From NCBI GenBank assembly GCA_964629975.1, contig CAZVUN010000041.1, forward strand, positions 1 to 20,683: DNA of 20,683 bases, read 5' to 3'. Made by a program: the position numbers and the translations under genes. Origin of the DNA: G020354085 sp964629975. Lineage in GTDB: Bacteria > Pseudomonadota > Gammaproteobacteria > Acidiferrobacterales > Sulfurifustaceae. Below the pieces are notes generated by a model. The model was not told the DNA's origin and ran no database searches. It worked only from the letters and a program-made list of their open reading frames with translations. Positions 7,678 through 14,676 of the stretch are shown one piece after another (position 1 is the stretch's first letter; the number at the start of each line of letters is the position of its first letter).

Positions 7678-9247
7678 GCTGGCGTAGGTGCCGATCGCTG
7701 GGAAGCGGTCTGTCGGCCGCCAGGCTTGCCAGGCGGGTTCTGAAGGCCTTCAGTTCCCGGGCGAGCGTGTGGCCATCGCTGGCCGAGACATGAACCAGGC
7801 GCAGGCGATCGCGTGCGACGCTGGCGCGCAGGCGCGGCTCGCGCTGCCGGGCCAGGCGCTCGGCGATCCAGCGCTCGCCGAGGCGGAACTCGCAGCCGCC
7901 GCTCGGGCAGGCGGCCACCAGCACCCCGTCGGCGCCATGGCGCAGCGCGAATTCGACGAAGGCCGGCGGCAGCATGCCCGTGCACAGCAGGCTCATGACG
8001 GCCGTGTCCGGCGCTTCGACCGCCCTGACGGGCGCGCCGTGGTCGCAGCCGAACACGACGATCCGCGTGGCGCCGTGCAGCCGGCCAAGCTTTTCCTCGA
8101 GCTCGCGGCGCATGGCATCGATGGGCAGCTGCGGCATGTTGATGCCGGAGTGCAGGGTCTTCAGGCGGCGGAAGGGCGTCGAGGAGGGACAGGCCCCCAC
8201 GCAGATGCCGCAGCCGGCGCACAGGTCGGGATCGACGATGGCGATCTCGCGATCGGGCCGTCCCTCGCGCCGGTAGGGGTGGATGCCCATGGTGACGGCG
8301 GCGTAGGGGCAATCGGCGAGGCAGCGGCGGCAGCCGTTGCAGTTGGCGGCATCCACCACGGCGACCGGCGCCGCTTTCGCATGCGGCAGCAGCGGCAGGA
8401 CGAACAGCAGCGCTGTGACACCGAACAGCAGCGCCCATACGACGCCGGGGGAGGTCACGTCGGTCAGCGGATGAATGGCGAGCAGGAACCAGTCGAGCCG
8501 CAGGCCGGTGGCCACGATGGACAGGTCGGCCGGCGCGTCGCTCACCGCGGGCTTGACGAGCGCGAGCAGCAGCAAGGTCGCGAGCGTGCCGAGCGCCAGG
8601 CGGCGCGCCGGAAAGTGATCCACCCGGCTGATGCGGTGCACGTGCGCCCACAGGCCGAGGATCAGGATCAGCGGCACGCCGAGGTGTATGAACACCAGCA
8701 TCGTGAAGAACCGGTCGTTGACCGACTCCGGCGTGAGGAAGTTGCGCACAATGGTGTCATTGAAGATCGGCAACCAGTCGAGCAGCTCGGCGGAGGCGAT
8801 GGCCGAAAATTGCGCCAGGCGGTCCCAGACGATCCAGTACCCGCCGATGCCGGAGAAGAACATCAGCCACAGCAACGGGACGGCCGTGACCCAGGAGTAC
8901 AGCCGAAAACCGCGGTAGTGACCGTAGGCCCACTCGCGGACCAGGTGCAGCAACGTCGTCAGCACGAAGGCGTCGGAGGCATAGCGGTGCAGGCTGCGCA
9001 GCACGCCGCCCAGGTACCACTGGTCCCGGGTCAGCCAGTCGATGGAGCTGTAGACGCCGACGATGCTGGTGTCGAGCACCGTGTAGAGGTAGAGGCCGCT
9101 GACCGTGACGATCCAGAGAAAAAAGAAGGCCATCGCGCCCAGGTGGCGCAGCGGGTTGTTGGCAGCGCCAAACGACGCGTCGAAGACCTCCTCGAGGCGC
9201 GCGAAAAACGCGCGTGCGGCACTGTGCTGCGCTTCGTGAGGATTCAC
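7670..9247 (-). CDS. Cytochrome b fused to a 2[4Fe-4S] ferredoxin and an MvhD/FlpD-like domain
   Basis: Residues are numbered from the longest open frame (TTG 9280, 536 residues). Residues 12-300 are a bc1/b6f-type cytochrome b with haem ligands H98/H112 and H199/H213. The PEWY position reads LDWF (262-265). Residues 305-370 hold two [4Fe-4S] motifs: C314/C317/C320/C324 and C354/C357/C360/C364. Residues 404-515 resemble the MvhD/FlpD iron-sulfur domain of hydrogenase-heterodisulfide reductase complexes, with C412, C433 (LLCTG), C458 and C463 (AACPSGGC) and the phrase HGADGVLVAAC. I chose GTG 9247. It aligns in length with the paralogue downstream and leaves a 30-nt leader from the predicted transcription start at 9277. 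TTG 9280 and ATG 9274 would sit at or above that start. It is first in the operon. The electron donor or acceptor of the cytosolic domains is unknown. Confidence 0.88.
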   Translation of the reverse strand: MNPHEAQHSAARAFFARLEEVFDASFGAANNPLRHLGAMAFFFLWIVTVSGLYLYTVLDTSIVGVYSSIDWLTRDQWYLGGVLRSLHRYASDAFVLTTLLHLVREWAYGHYRGFRLYSWVTAVPLLWLMFFSGIGGYWIVWDRLAQFSAIASAELLDWLPIFNDTIVRNFLTPESVNDRFFTMLVFIHLGVPLILILGLWAHVHRISRVDHFPARRLALGTLATLLLLALVKPAVSDAPADLSIVATGLRLDWFLLAIHPLTDVTSPGVVWALLFGVTALLFVLPLLPHAKAAPVAVVDAANCNGCRRCLADCPYAAVTMGIHPYRREGRPDREIAIVDPDLCAGCGICVGACPSSTPFRRLKTLHSGINMPQLPIDAMRRELEEKLGRLHGATRIVVFGCDHGAPVRAVEAPDTAVMSLLCTGMLPPAFVEFALRHGADGVLVAACPSGGCEFRLGERWIAERLARQREPRLRASVARDRLRLVHVSASDGHTLARELKAFRTRLASLAADRPLPSDRHLRQHA

Positions 9248-9283
9248 GCTGGAGACTCGTAGGGCGCCGATCATCAGCAATCG

Positions 9284-9325
9284 ACGATATACGGCGGGGG
9301 CGCCCGACTACTTGACCTGCATCAA
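9284..9325 (-). promoter_or_regulatory. FNR/Dnr-type class II promoter of the cytochrome b fusion operon
   Basis: The box TTGAC-CTGC-ATCAA (9312-9325) matches the FNR/Dnr pattern with one mismatch to TTGAT-N4-ATCAA. On the minus strand, a class II geometry (-41.5) puts the transcription start near 9277. The hexamer at -12 to -7 is then TATCGT (9289-9284), matching TAnnnT. The box overlaps the last codons and stop of the upstream SCO gene (stop 9322-9324). The operon therefore has its own oxygen- or NO-regulated promoter even though only 41 bp (to TTG 9280) separate the genes. Confidence 0.7.
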
Positions 9326-10227
9326 ACGGACTGGGCCTTGCGGCTGCGGCGCTCCCGGTAGAGATACCACATGAGCCACACGAGAAAGGTCAGCAGTCCG
9401 GCGAATTCGAAGTAGAGGGCATAATTGGTGCGGTACTTGCCCGTGAGCGGATCGTAGACCGAGCACAGGATGCGGATGCGGTCGATTATTTCTTCCAGCG
9501 CGCTCGCCTGCGGAGGAATGGGTGCGCCGGCGATCATGGCCTTGAGCGGCTCGACCAGCGCGTCGGTGGCGAACTTCTCGCCGTAGACCTGGCGGACAAT
9601 CCTGCCGTGCGCGTCGACCAGCGTCACCTGGTTGATGTGGTCGAAGCCGGCGGGCGAGGCAACGTAGCTGAAGCCGAAGTTGCGCGTCACGTCGGCGACG
9701 ATGGCCGGCGCGGGGCTCAGGAATTCCCAGTTGGGGAGATAGAGCCGGTGCTGGGCGGCAAACGCGCGCATCGCCTCCGGCGTGTCGAAGGGCTGGTTGA
9801 AGCCGATCGTGACGATGTTGAACCGCTCGGGCCCCACGACTGCCACCGTACCCTCCACCGCCTTTTGCAGATTGCGCGTGGTCGTCGGGCAGACCCGCGC
9901 GCAGCCGGTGTAGATGAAGTTCACGAGCAGCGGCTTGCCGCGGTAGCGCGACAGCGGGGTCGGCCGTCCCTGGCGGTCAAGCAGCACGAAGTCGCCGACC
10001 GGCTGGCCGACCACGCTCTGCGACAGCCGCAACGCCTCCTTCTCATCCAGGACGGTGAGTGAGGCGCCGACGCTGGAACCCACGGGGCGGGCGCTCACCT
10101 TCGGGGCCGGCGCGCTGTCGGCGAGGGCGAGGGCAGGAAAGACCAGGGCGGCTGCCACGAATGCCGCGCGCAGCAACACCGCGTTCGGCGAGCGGGACAA
10201 GACGCGAGTGAGTGAATGGCAAGTCAT
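9322..10227 (-). CDS. SCO1/SenC-family protein with a C-terminal membrane anchor
   Basis: The start at ATG 10227 gives 301 residues. Upstream open sequence is arginine/alanine-rich and looks non-coding. A signal peptide or anchor (about 17-36, ending ALA) is followed by a thioredoxin fold with C109-ARV-C113 and H197 (GFDHINQVTLVD), the copper ligands of SCO proteins. After residue 235 comes an extra region and then a membrane helix (about 271-290, FEFAGLLTFLVWLMWYL) with a basic tail. Ordinary SCO proteins have only an N-terminal anchor. The C-terminal extension resembles the longer SCO form found next to some oxidase clusters. It is the last gene of the eNOR-like operon, 62 bp after ctaB, and probably loads CuA in the subunit II encoded upstream. 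Confidence 0.87.
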   Translation of the reverse strand: MTCHSLTRVLSRSPNAVLLRAAFVAAALVFPALALADSAPAPKVSARPVGSSVGASLTVLDEKEALRLSQSVVGQPVGDFVLLDRQGRPTPLSRYRGKPLLVNFIYTGCARVCPTTTRNLQKAVEGTVAVVGPERFNIVTIGFNQPFDTPEAMRAFAAQHRLYLPNWEFLSPAPAIVADVTRNFGFSYVASPAGFDHINQVTLVDAHGRIVRQVYGEKFATDALVEPLKAMIAGAPIPPQASALEEIIDRIRILCSVYDPLTGKYRTNYALYFEFAGLLTFLVWLMWYLYRERRSRKAQSV

Positions 10228-10289
10228 TGGTGCACACCGCTGCCCCGTTGCGCGCGCGTGCCATGCGCCTCGCCGCGCAGCGCGGAGTT

Positions 10290-11210
10290 TCACAAGCGGG
10301 CGTCCACGATCGCGGTGGTGAGCACCAGCGTCAACTGCACCAGCGAGGCATGGAAACAGGCCATCGCCGTCTGGCGGCTCGGAGCGCGCGCCAACACCCA
10401 TGCCCGGCGCAGGAACAGCCCGCCCCCGATCGCGGCGCCGGCCACATAGACGGCGCCGAGCCCCGCCAAGGCGGGAAGAAAAGTCGCGGCCACCAGCGTG
10501 AGCGTGCTGGCGAAGATGGTCTGCCCGGCGCGCTTGTCACCGACCACCACCGGCAGCATCGGCACGCGGGCAGCCGCGTAGTCGTCGCGAAAGGCGATGG
10601 CCAGGCTCCAGAAGTGGGGCGGGGTCCACAGGAACAGGACCAGGGCGAGTGCGAGCGGCGCCGCCCCGATCTGCGGGTCGGCGGCGGCAGCCCCGGCGAG
10701 AACGGCCCAACTGCCGGCCAGGCCACCGAAAACGATGTTGAGCCAGGTACGGCGCTTCAGCCACACCGTGTAGACCACGGCATAGAAGAACGCACCCAGA
10801 AACACGTACAGGGCGGACCACGCATTGAGGGCGATCCAGGCCGAGCCCACCGACAACACCATCAGGACGCCGATCACCGCGAGCCACGCGGGGTGGCGCG
10901 CGATCTCCCCGGTCACGAAGGCGCGCTTGCGGGTGCGCGCCATGAGCGGATCGATGTCGTGCTCGTAGTACTGGTTGAATGCGCCGGCGCTGGCCGAGGA
11001 CAACAGCACGGCCAGTGTCAGCACGATCAACTGCGCCAGACTGAGGCTCGGACCGGAACTGACCGCCACGCCCGCCAGGGCGGTGATGGTGATGGCAACG
11101 CCGATGCGCAGCTTGAAAACCCCGAGGACCGCGCGCAGCGACAGGGCGCGCGCCGCGCCGCCCGGCAGGGACGCCGGTGACGACTTCAGAGGCTGCTCGT
11201 ATGCTGCCAT
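10290..11210 (-). CDS. ctaB: Protohaem IX farnesyltransferase (haem O synthase)
   Basis: CtaB is a membrane prenyltransferase of the UbiA superfamily that adds a farnesyl group to haem B to make haem O. The start ATG 11210 has GAGGGG about 11 bases upstream and gives 306 residues; an ATG at 11267 would add 19. The prenyl-diphosphate/Mg motif is NQYYEHDIDPLMARTRKR, with N79, D85 and D87. The second conserved region is WTPPHFWSLAI followed by DDYAAARVPMLP. About eight or nine membrane segments are visible, as expected. It lies 96 bp after the haem-copper subunit I gene, and two haem A synthase genes lie in the divergent operon. This implies that the enzyme of this cluster carries haem O- or A-type cofactors. 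Confidence 0.95.
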   Translation of the reverse strand: MAAYEQPLKSSPASLPGGAARALSLRAVLGVFKLRIGVAITITALAGVAVSSGPSLSLAQLIVLTLAVLLSSASAGAFNQYYEHDIDPLMARTRKRAFVTGEIARHPAWLAVIGVLMVLSVGSAWIALNAWSALYVFLGAFFYAVVYTVWLKRRTWLNIVFGGLAGSWAVLAGAAAADPQIGAAPLALALVLFLWTPPHFWSLAIAFRDDYAAARVPMLPVVVGDKRAGQTIFASTLTLVAATFLPALAGLGAVYVAGAAIGGGLFLRRAWVLARAPSRQTAMACFHASLVQLTLVLTTAIVDARL

Positions 11211-11306
11211 GCCGGTATGGGCCCCTCGCAGCTCGCGCAGAGGTGGCGCCTCTGCCGACACCATCATGACCCGCCGCGCCGCCAGGCGCGGAGGGTCGCG
11301 CCCGGG

Positions 11307-13007
11307 TCAACCGAGCGGCCAGACTTCGGACAGATACTTCCAGTTCACGAAGTAGTACAGGACGAACGTCACCAGCAGGAGCATCGCCAGCACCACCGTG
11401 CCCGGCACCGCGACATGCTCTTCGCTGCCGTGATGCGAGGCGCTGGCGGCCACGCTGCCCAAGGGGGCATGCGGCACGGGCTTGTCGCTGACCTTGCCTG
11501 CGTCGAGTTTCTTGCCGAACAGGATCGAGCCGACCACGAGCAGGATCCACAGCGCACCGCCGACGATGGCGAGCACGCCGAAGATGCCGGTGAGACCCAT
11601 CATCAGGTAGGTCGCGCCCGGCCACTCGTACTGGAACGGCGCCCCGGAGAAGGCCATGTCCCAATGCCGGCGGGAAACGCCGAGCGTGCCGGCGCCCATC
11701 ATGACCAGCGACAGCACCCCCATGCTGATGCCGAACAGGTACGGTTGGATCTTGCCCAGACCGGGCGCGATCATCTCGCGCTTGAACAGCGCGGGCACCA
11801 GCAGGTAGGTGATCCCCATGAAGGCGAGCGTGGTGCCGGCGACGACCGTGGCATGGAAGTGGCCCGGCACGTAGAAGGTATTGTGCATCAGCAGATTGAG
11901 CTGCTCGGTGCCGAGCACTACGCCGGAGATGCCGCCGAGGAAGCCGAACATGACGAGCGACAGGAAGGTGCTCGAGAACACCGGATTGCCCCAGGGCGCC
12001 TTGCGCAGCCACTCGAACAGGCCATTGTTGTAGCCCTTCTTGCGCTGCGCCGCCTCCATCGCGCCGGGAACGGTGAAGCCGTGCAGCATGGAGGCGAGCA
12101 CCGCGAAGTACATGAAGTAGGAGGTGTTCAGCACCTTCCACTCCGCGCTCATGCCGGGATCGGACAGCAGGTGGTGGGCGCTGGCGAGCTGCAGGAACAG
12201 GATGTAAAGGAAGAACGCGAAGCGCGAGACCTTCTCCGACAGCGGCTTGGCACCGAACACCACCGCGGCAACCAGGTACCAGATCGATACGTGGGCGGAC
12301 ACGTTGATCTGCTGCGAGGAGTGGCCCAGGCCCCACCACACCATGCGGTAGAGCTGCGGATCGATCTCCTTGATGAGGCCGACGGACCACAGGAACGTCG
12401 GAATCAGGATCACGGCGCCGGACAGGATCGTCACGACGGCGATGATGGCAGCGGTCAGGGCACCGAAGGTCACGAGCGGGATGGAGCCGTCGTAGCTCTT
12501 CTCCTTTTTCGCCACGACCAGGGTGCCGAAGAACACGGCGCAGCCGATCAGCGCCCCCACGGCGAACAGGATCAGCCCCAGGTAGAACCAAGGCGAGGCC
12601 TGCATCGGCACGTAGGAGGTGAACATCACGCTCGAGCCGCCGGCCAGTATCGCGTAGTTGGCCATCACGGCGCCGATCGCCATCAGCCAGAAACCGGCCC
12701 AGGCGAGCTTCGGTGTGGCCAGGCGGCAGCGCAGCAGCGTGGACGACGCGAAATAGAGCACGGCGATCTCGAAGAAGATGATCCACACGATCAGCATGTC
12801 GACGCCATGTGCCGTGAGCACGAGGTAGAACTGGTCGGGCGGCAGCAGCTTGAACGCCGGCCAGCGAGTCATGACGACGCCGATCGCCATGATGCCGCCG
12901 ACCAGCAGCGCCAGCACCGCGGCGACCGCGTTCCACCGCATCAGCTTCTCGGCTTCGGTATCGAACTGTAGCCCGGTGCGCGGACAGGTACGGTAGGTGG
13001 TTGCCAT
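11307..13007 (-). CDS. eNOR-like haem-copper enzyme subunit I (predicted nitric oxide reductase)
   Basis: The product has 566 residues and starts at ATG 13007 behind AGGGGG. All six metal-binding histidines of the haem-copper superfamily are present: H67 (LTAHGVD) and H385 for the low-spin haem, H229, H278 and H279 for CuB, and H383 for the high-spin haem (VPGHFHA). The sequence at helix VI is GHSSQQ instead of GHPEVY, so the cross-linked Tyr essential in oxygen reductases is Gln (Q233). This signature is the one described for the eNOR group, CuA-containing NO reductases that use haem A-type cofactors. There are about 14 membrane segments, with a histidine-rich loop (SASHHGSEEH) before the last one. 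CuA subunit II lies 12 bp upstream, and ctaB follows. It is often mis-annotated as cytochrome c oxidase subunit I. NO reduction is inferred from the missing Tyr and context. Confidence 0.9.
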   Translation of the reverse strand: MATTYRTCPRTGLQFDTEAEKLMRWNAVAAVLALLVGGIMAIGVVMTRWPAFKLLPPDQFYLVLTAHGVDMLIVWIIFFEIAVLYFASSTLLRCRLATPKLAWAGFWLMAIGAVMANYAILAGGSSVMFTSYVPMQASPWFYLGLILFAVGALIGCAVFFGTLVVAKKEKSYDGSIPLVTFGALTAAIIAVVTILSGAVILIPTFLWSVGLIKEIDPQLYRMVWWGLGHSSQQINVSAHVSIWYLVAAVVFGAKPLSEKVSRFAFFLYILFLQLASAHHLLSDPGMSAEWKVLNTSYFMYFAVLASMLHGFTVPGAMEAAQRKKGYNNGLFEWLRKAPWGNPVFSSTFLSLVMFGFLGGISGVVLGTEQLNLLMHNTFYVPGHFHATVVAGTTLAFMGITYLLVPALFKREMIAPGLGKIQPYLFGISMGVLSLVMMGAGTLGVSRRHWDMAFSGAPFQYEWPGATYLMMGLTGIFGVLAIVGGALWILLVVGSILFGKKLDAGKVSDKPVPHAPLGSVAASASHHGSEEHVAVPGTVVLAMLLLVTFVLYYFVNWKYLSEVWPLG

Positions 13008-13019
13008 CTGTGCGCCCCC

Positions 13020-13559
13020 TTATTTCACGTAAATGCGGCCGAGCATCGTGTGATGGCCGATGCCGCAATACTCGTTGCAGACGATGGAATAGGTTCCCTC
13101 CTTGGTCGGCGTCATCTTGATCACGTGCTCATAGCCGGGAAGGACCTGGATGTTGATGTTTACCGGTTGCAGCGAGAAACCGTGCTGCCAGTCGAGGGAG
13201 GAGAGGTGGATCTTGTAGGTCTTGCCCTTCTCCAGCTCCAGGATCGGGTACCAGCTCCACAGCCGCGCGACCAGGTAGGCATCGCCGTTCTCGGGCGCCT
13301 TGACGACCGGGATGTTCTGCGCCGTTTCCGTGCGCACGGTGTGCTCGGCGACGAACTTCTCGGCCTTGGCGGCAAACGCCTCGGGCGTGGTGCGGTAGAC
13401 CTCGTTGGACAGGTTCTGCCGGCCGTTGATGTGCCAGTAGACCATCATGAAGAACATGACCATCGCCCAGACGAATGCCAGAAGAATCCAAATCTTCTCG
13501 GTGCCGGAGATGGGCTGCTTCCACCAGATGCGTTGTGCGGGTGGCAGGATTGCGCTCAT
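13020..13559 (-). CDS. CuA-containing subunit II of the eNOR-like enzyme
   Basis: The product has 179 residues, starting at ATG 13559 with AAGGAG eight bases upstream. There is one membrane helix (about 23-42) rather than the two of most cytochrome c oxidase subunits II, then a periplasmic cupredoxin domain. All CuA ligands are present: H126 (DWQHGFSL), C161, E163 (backbone), C165, H169 and M172 in CNEYCGIGHHTM. It should accept electrons from a periplasmic cytochrome c or cupredoxin and pass them to the low-spin haem of subunit I, encoded 12 bp downstream. Copper loading probably depends on the SCO and PCuAC proteins encoded in this window. The short form with one helix is also seen in B-type oxidases and in eNOR. 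Confidence 0.92.
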   Translation of the reverse strand: MSAILPPAQRIWWKQPISGTEKIWILLAFVWAMVMFFMMVYWHINGRQNLSNEVYRTTPEAFAAKAEKFVAEHTVRTETAQNIPVVKAPENGDAYLVARLWSWYPILELEKGKTYKIHLSSLDWQHGFSLQPVNINIQVLPGYEHVIKMTPTKEGTYSIVCNEYCGIGHHTMLGRIYVK

Positions 13560-13581
13560 TGAGGGTTCTCCTTATGCCCAC

Positions 13582-13728
13582 CTACTTGGCGAGCGGGATG
13601 GTAAGGATGTCGATGGCACCCCACACGTGGTAGAGGAACGTCAACGTTGCGATACCCAGAACCAGGAGCAGGAAAGGGCTGTCCAGCACCTGCTGCATGA
13701 ACGGAACCTCTTCATCCTTCTCAGCCAT
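13582..13728 (-). CDS. 48-residue single-helix membrane protein, first gene of the eNOR-like operon
   Basis: The start is ATG 13728, preceded by GGAGG at nine bases; the longer open frame upstream to 13782 has no ribosome site and crosses the leader. The protein begins with a charged segment (MAEKDEEVPFMQQVLDS), then one membrane helix (about 18-37, FLLLVLGIATLTFLYHVWG), and ends ILTIPLAK. It lies 22 bp before the CuA subunit gene, so it is probably a small accessory subunit like those found in other haem-copper enzymes. I do not recognise a named family. It is easily missed by gene callers because of its size. Confidence 0.75.
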   Translation of the reverse strand: MAEKDEEVPFMQQVLDSPFLLLVLGIATLTFLYHVWGAIDILTIPLAK

Positions 13729-13815
13729 GGCTGTGATCCTCCACTGGTTAACGGAAGCCGTCCCCCGGGAAGGGACGCTCACTGCGTGAACGGGAAAGCA
13801 CCTTTGGGAACGTCC

Positions 13816-13830
13816 GCGACAACTTGTCGC
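13816..13830. promoter_or_regulatory. Perfect 7-1-7 inverted repeat in the eNOR leader region (operator or RNA hairpin)
   Basis: GCGACAA-C-TTGTCGC is a perfect dyad with a one-base centre. It lies 36 bp from the FNR-type box, just downstream of where a class II start (about 13832) would put the minus-strand transcript. This is a typical place for a repressor operator. I do not match it to a known regulator; it does not resemble the usual NsrR or NorR sites. Confidence 0.4.
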
Positions 13831-13866
13831 AGGACACTAGGTAGCGGGTTTGCGCACGAAATGTCG

Positions 13867-13880
13867 TTGACCTAGGTCAA
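13867..13880. promoter_or_regulatory. Perfect palindromic FNR/Dnr-type box between the divergent operons
   Basis: TTGAC-CTAG-GTCAA is fully palindromic and fits the NNR/Dnr/FNR half-site pattern (TTGAC-N4-GTCAA). It lies in the 258-bp gap between the 48-residue peptide gene (start 13728, minus) and the SCO gene (start 13987, plus), so it could act in both directions. For the minus strand, class II geometry predicts a start near 13832 and a leader of about 104 nt, with only a weak -10 (TACCTA, 13843-13838). For the plus strand, no good -10 is seen at the equivalent distance; TAATAC (13965-13970) lies much further down. Confidence 0.7.
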
Positions 13881-13986
13881 GGGACGCGTGCCAGAATCAG
13901 CAGCAACCTGTTCCCCCGCTCCACGCCGACAAGGGCGCGGGCCGGGCAAATTTCAGCAAGCGCTAATACGCATACTCCGATTGCAC

Positions 13987-14676
13987 ATGACACGCAGTTC
14001 CTGGATCCGCGTTGCGCTGGCAACCGGGCTCGCGGCGCTGGCCACGTTCGCTTTCCTCGCCCGGCACCTGCCGCAACCGGCGCCGGTACAGACCGGCATG
14101 GTGGTGCTCGATCCGCCGACGCCGCTGCCGGCGTTCCGGCTGCACGATCAGCACGGGCGCGTGTTCGATCTTGAACGCCTGCGCGGGCGCTGGAGTTTCG
14201 TGTTCTTCGGCTATACCCACTGCCCCGACATCTGCCCCACGACGCTCGTCGTCCTGCGCGAGGCGCAGCGCCTGCTCGGCGGCGCCGATCAGGGGATCCA
14301 GTACGTGCTGGTGTCGGTGGATCCCGCACGCGACAGCGCCGCGGTGCTGCGCCGGTACGTCGCCTACTTTCACCCCGAGTTCGTCGGCGCCACCGGCCCC
14401 GACACGGAGCTGCAGCGGCTGACCAAGCCGCTCGGCGCCTACTACAGCCGCGAGCCGGCGTCCGGCGCTTCGCCGGGCGCCGGGGTGCCGCGCGAGTCTG
14501 GAAAGTCGGGCACAGCCGTGGCTGCGCCTCCTCCACCCCTGGAGTCGTCGTACGAGGTCGCACACAGTGCTGCGATCTTTCTGATCGACCCGCAGGCGCA
14601 GCTTCGGGCGCTGTTCGCCGCTCCGCATGACGCCACGCGCCTGGCCGAGGGATTCAAGCGGCTGCGGGGCAGCTGA
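13987..14676 (+). CDS. SCO1/SenC-family copper chaperone, first gene of the assembly operon
   Basis: The start at ATG 13987 gives 229 residues; the frame is open further upstream, but that stretch crosses the FNR-type box region. An N-terminal anchor (about 8-24) precedes a thioredoxin fold with C79-PDI-C83 (GYTHCPDICPTTL) and H193 (VAHSAAIFLID), the canonical copper site. Between the last two strands there is a roughly 30-residue insertion rich in Gly, Ala, Ser and Pro (about 147-185), absent from typical SCO proteins. The stop codon overlaps the start of the PCuAC gene (TGATG), so translation is coupled. The two chaperones probably act in sequence to build CuA in the divergently encoded subunit II. 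Confidence 0.92.
   Translation: MTRSSWIRVALATGLAALATFAFLARHLPQPAPVQTGMVVLDPPTPLPAFRLHDQHGRVFDLERLRGRWSFVFFGYTHCPDICPTTLVVLREAQRLLGGADQGIQYVLVSVDPARDSAAVLRRYVAYFHPEFVGATGPDTELQRLTKPLGAYYSREPASGASPGAGVPRESGKSGTAVAAPPPPLESSYEVAHSAAIFLIDPQAQLRALFAAPHDATRLAEGFKRLRGS

Noticed and set aside
10537..13068. An 843-codon minus-strand open frame over the eNOR subunit I and ctaB region
   Set aside because: It is out of frame with the haem-copper subunit and CtaB, whose motifs are complete in their own frames. Composition is low-complexity Arg/Ala/Gly.
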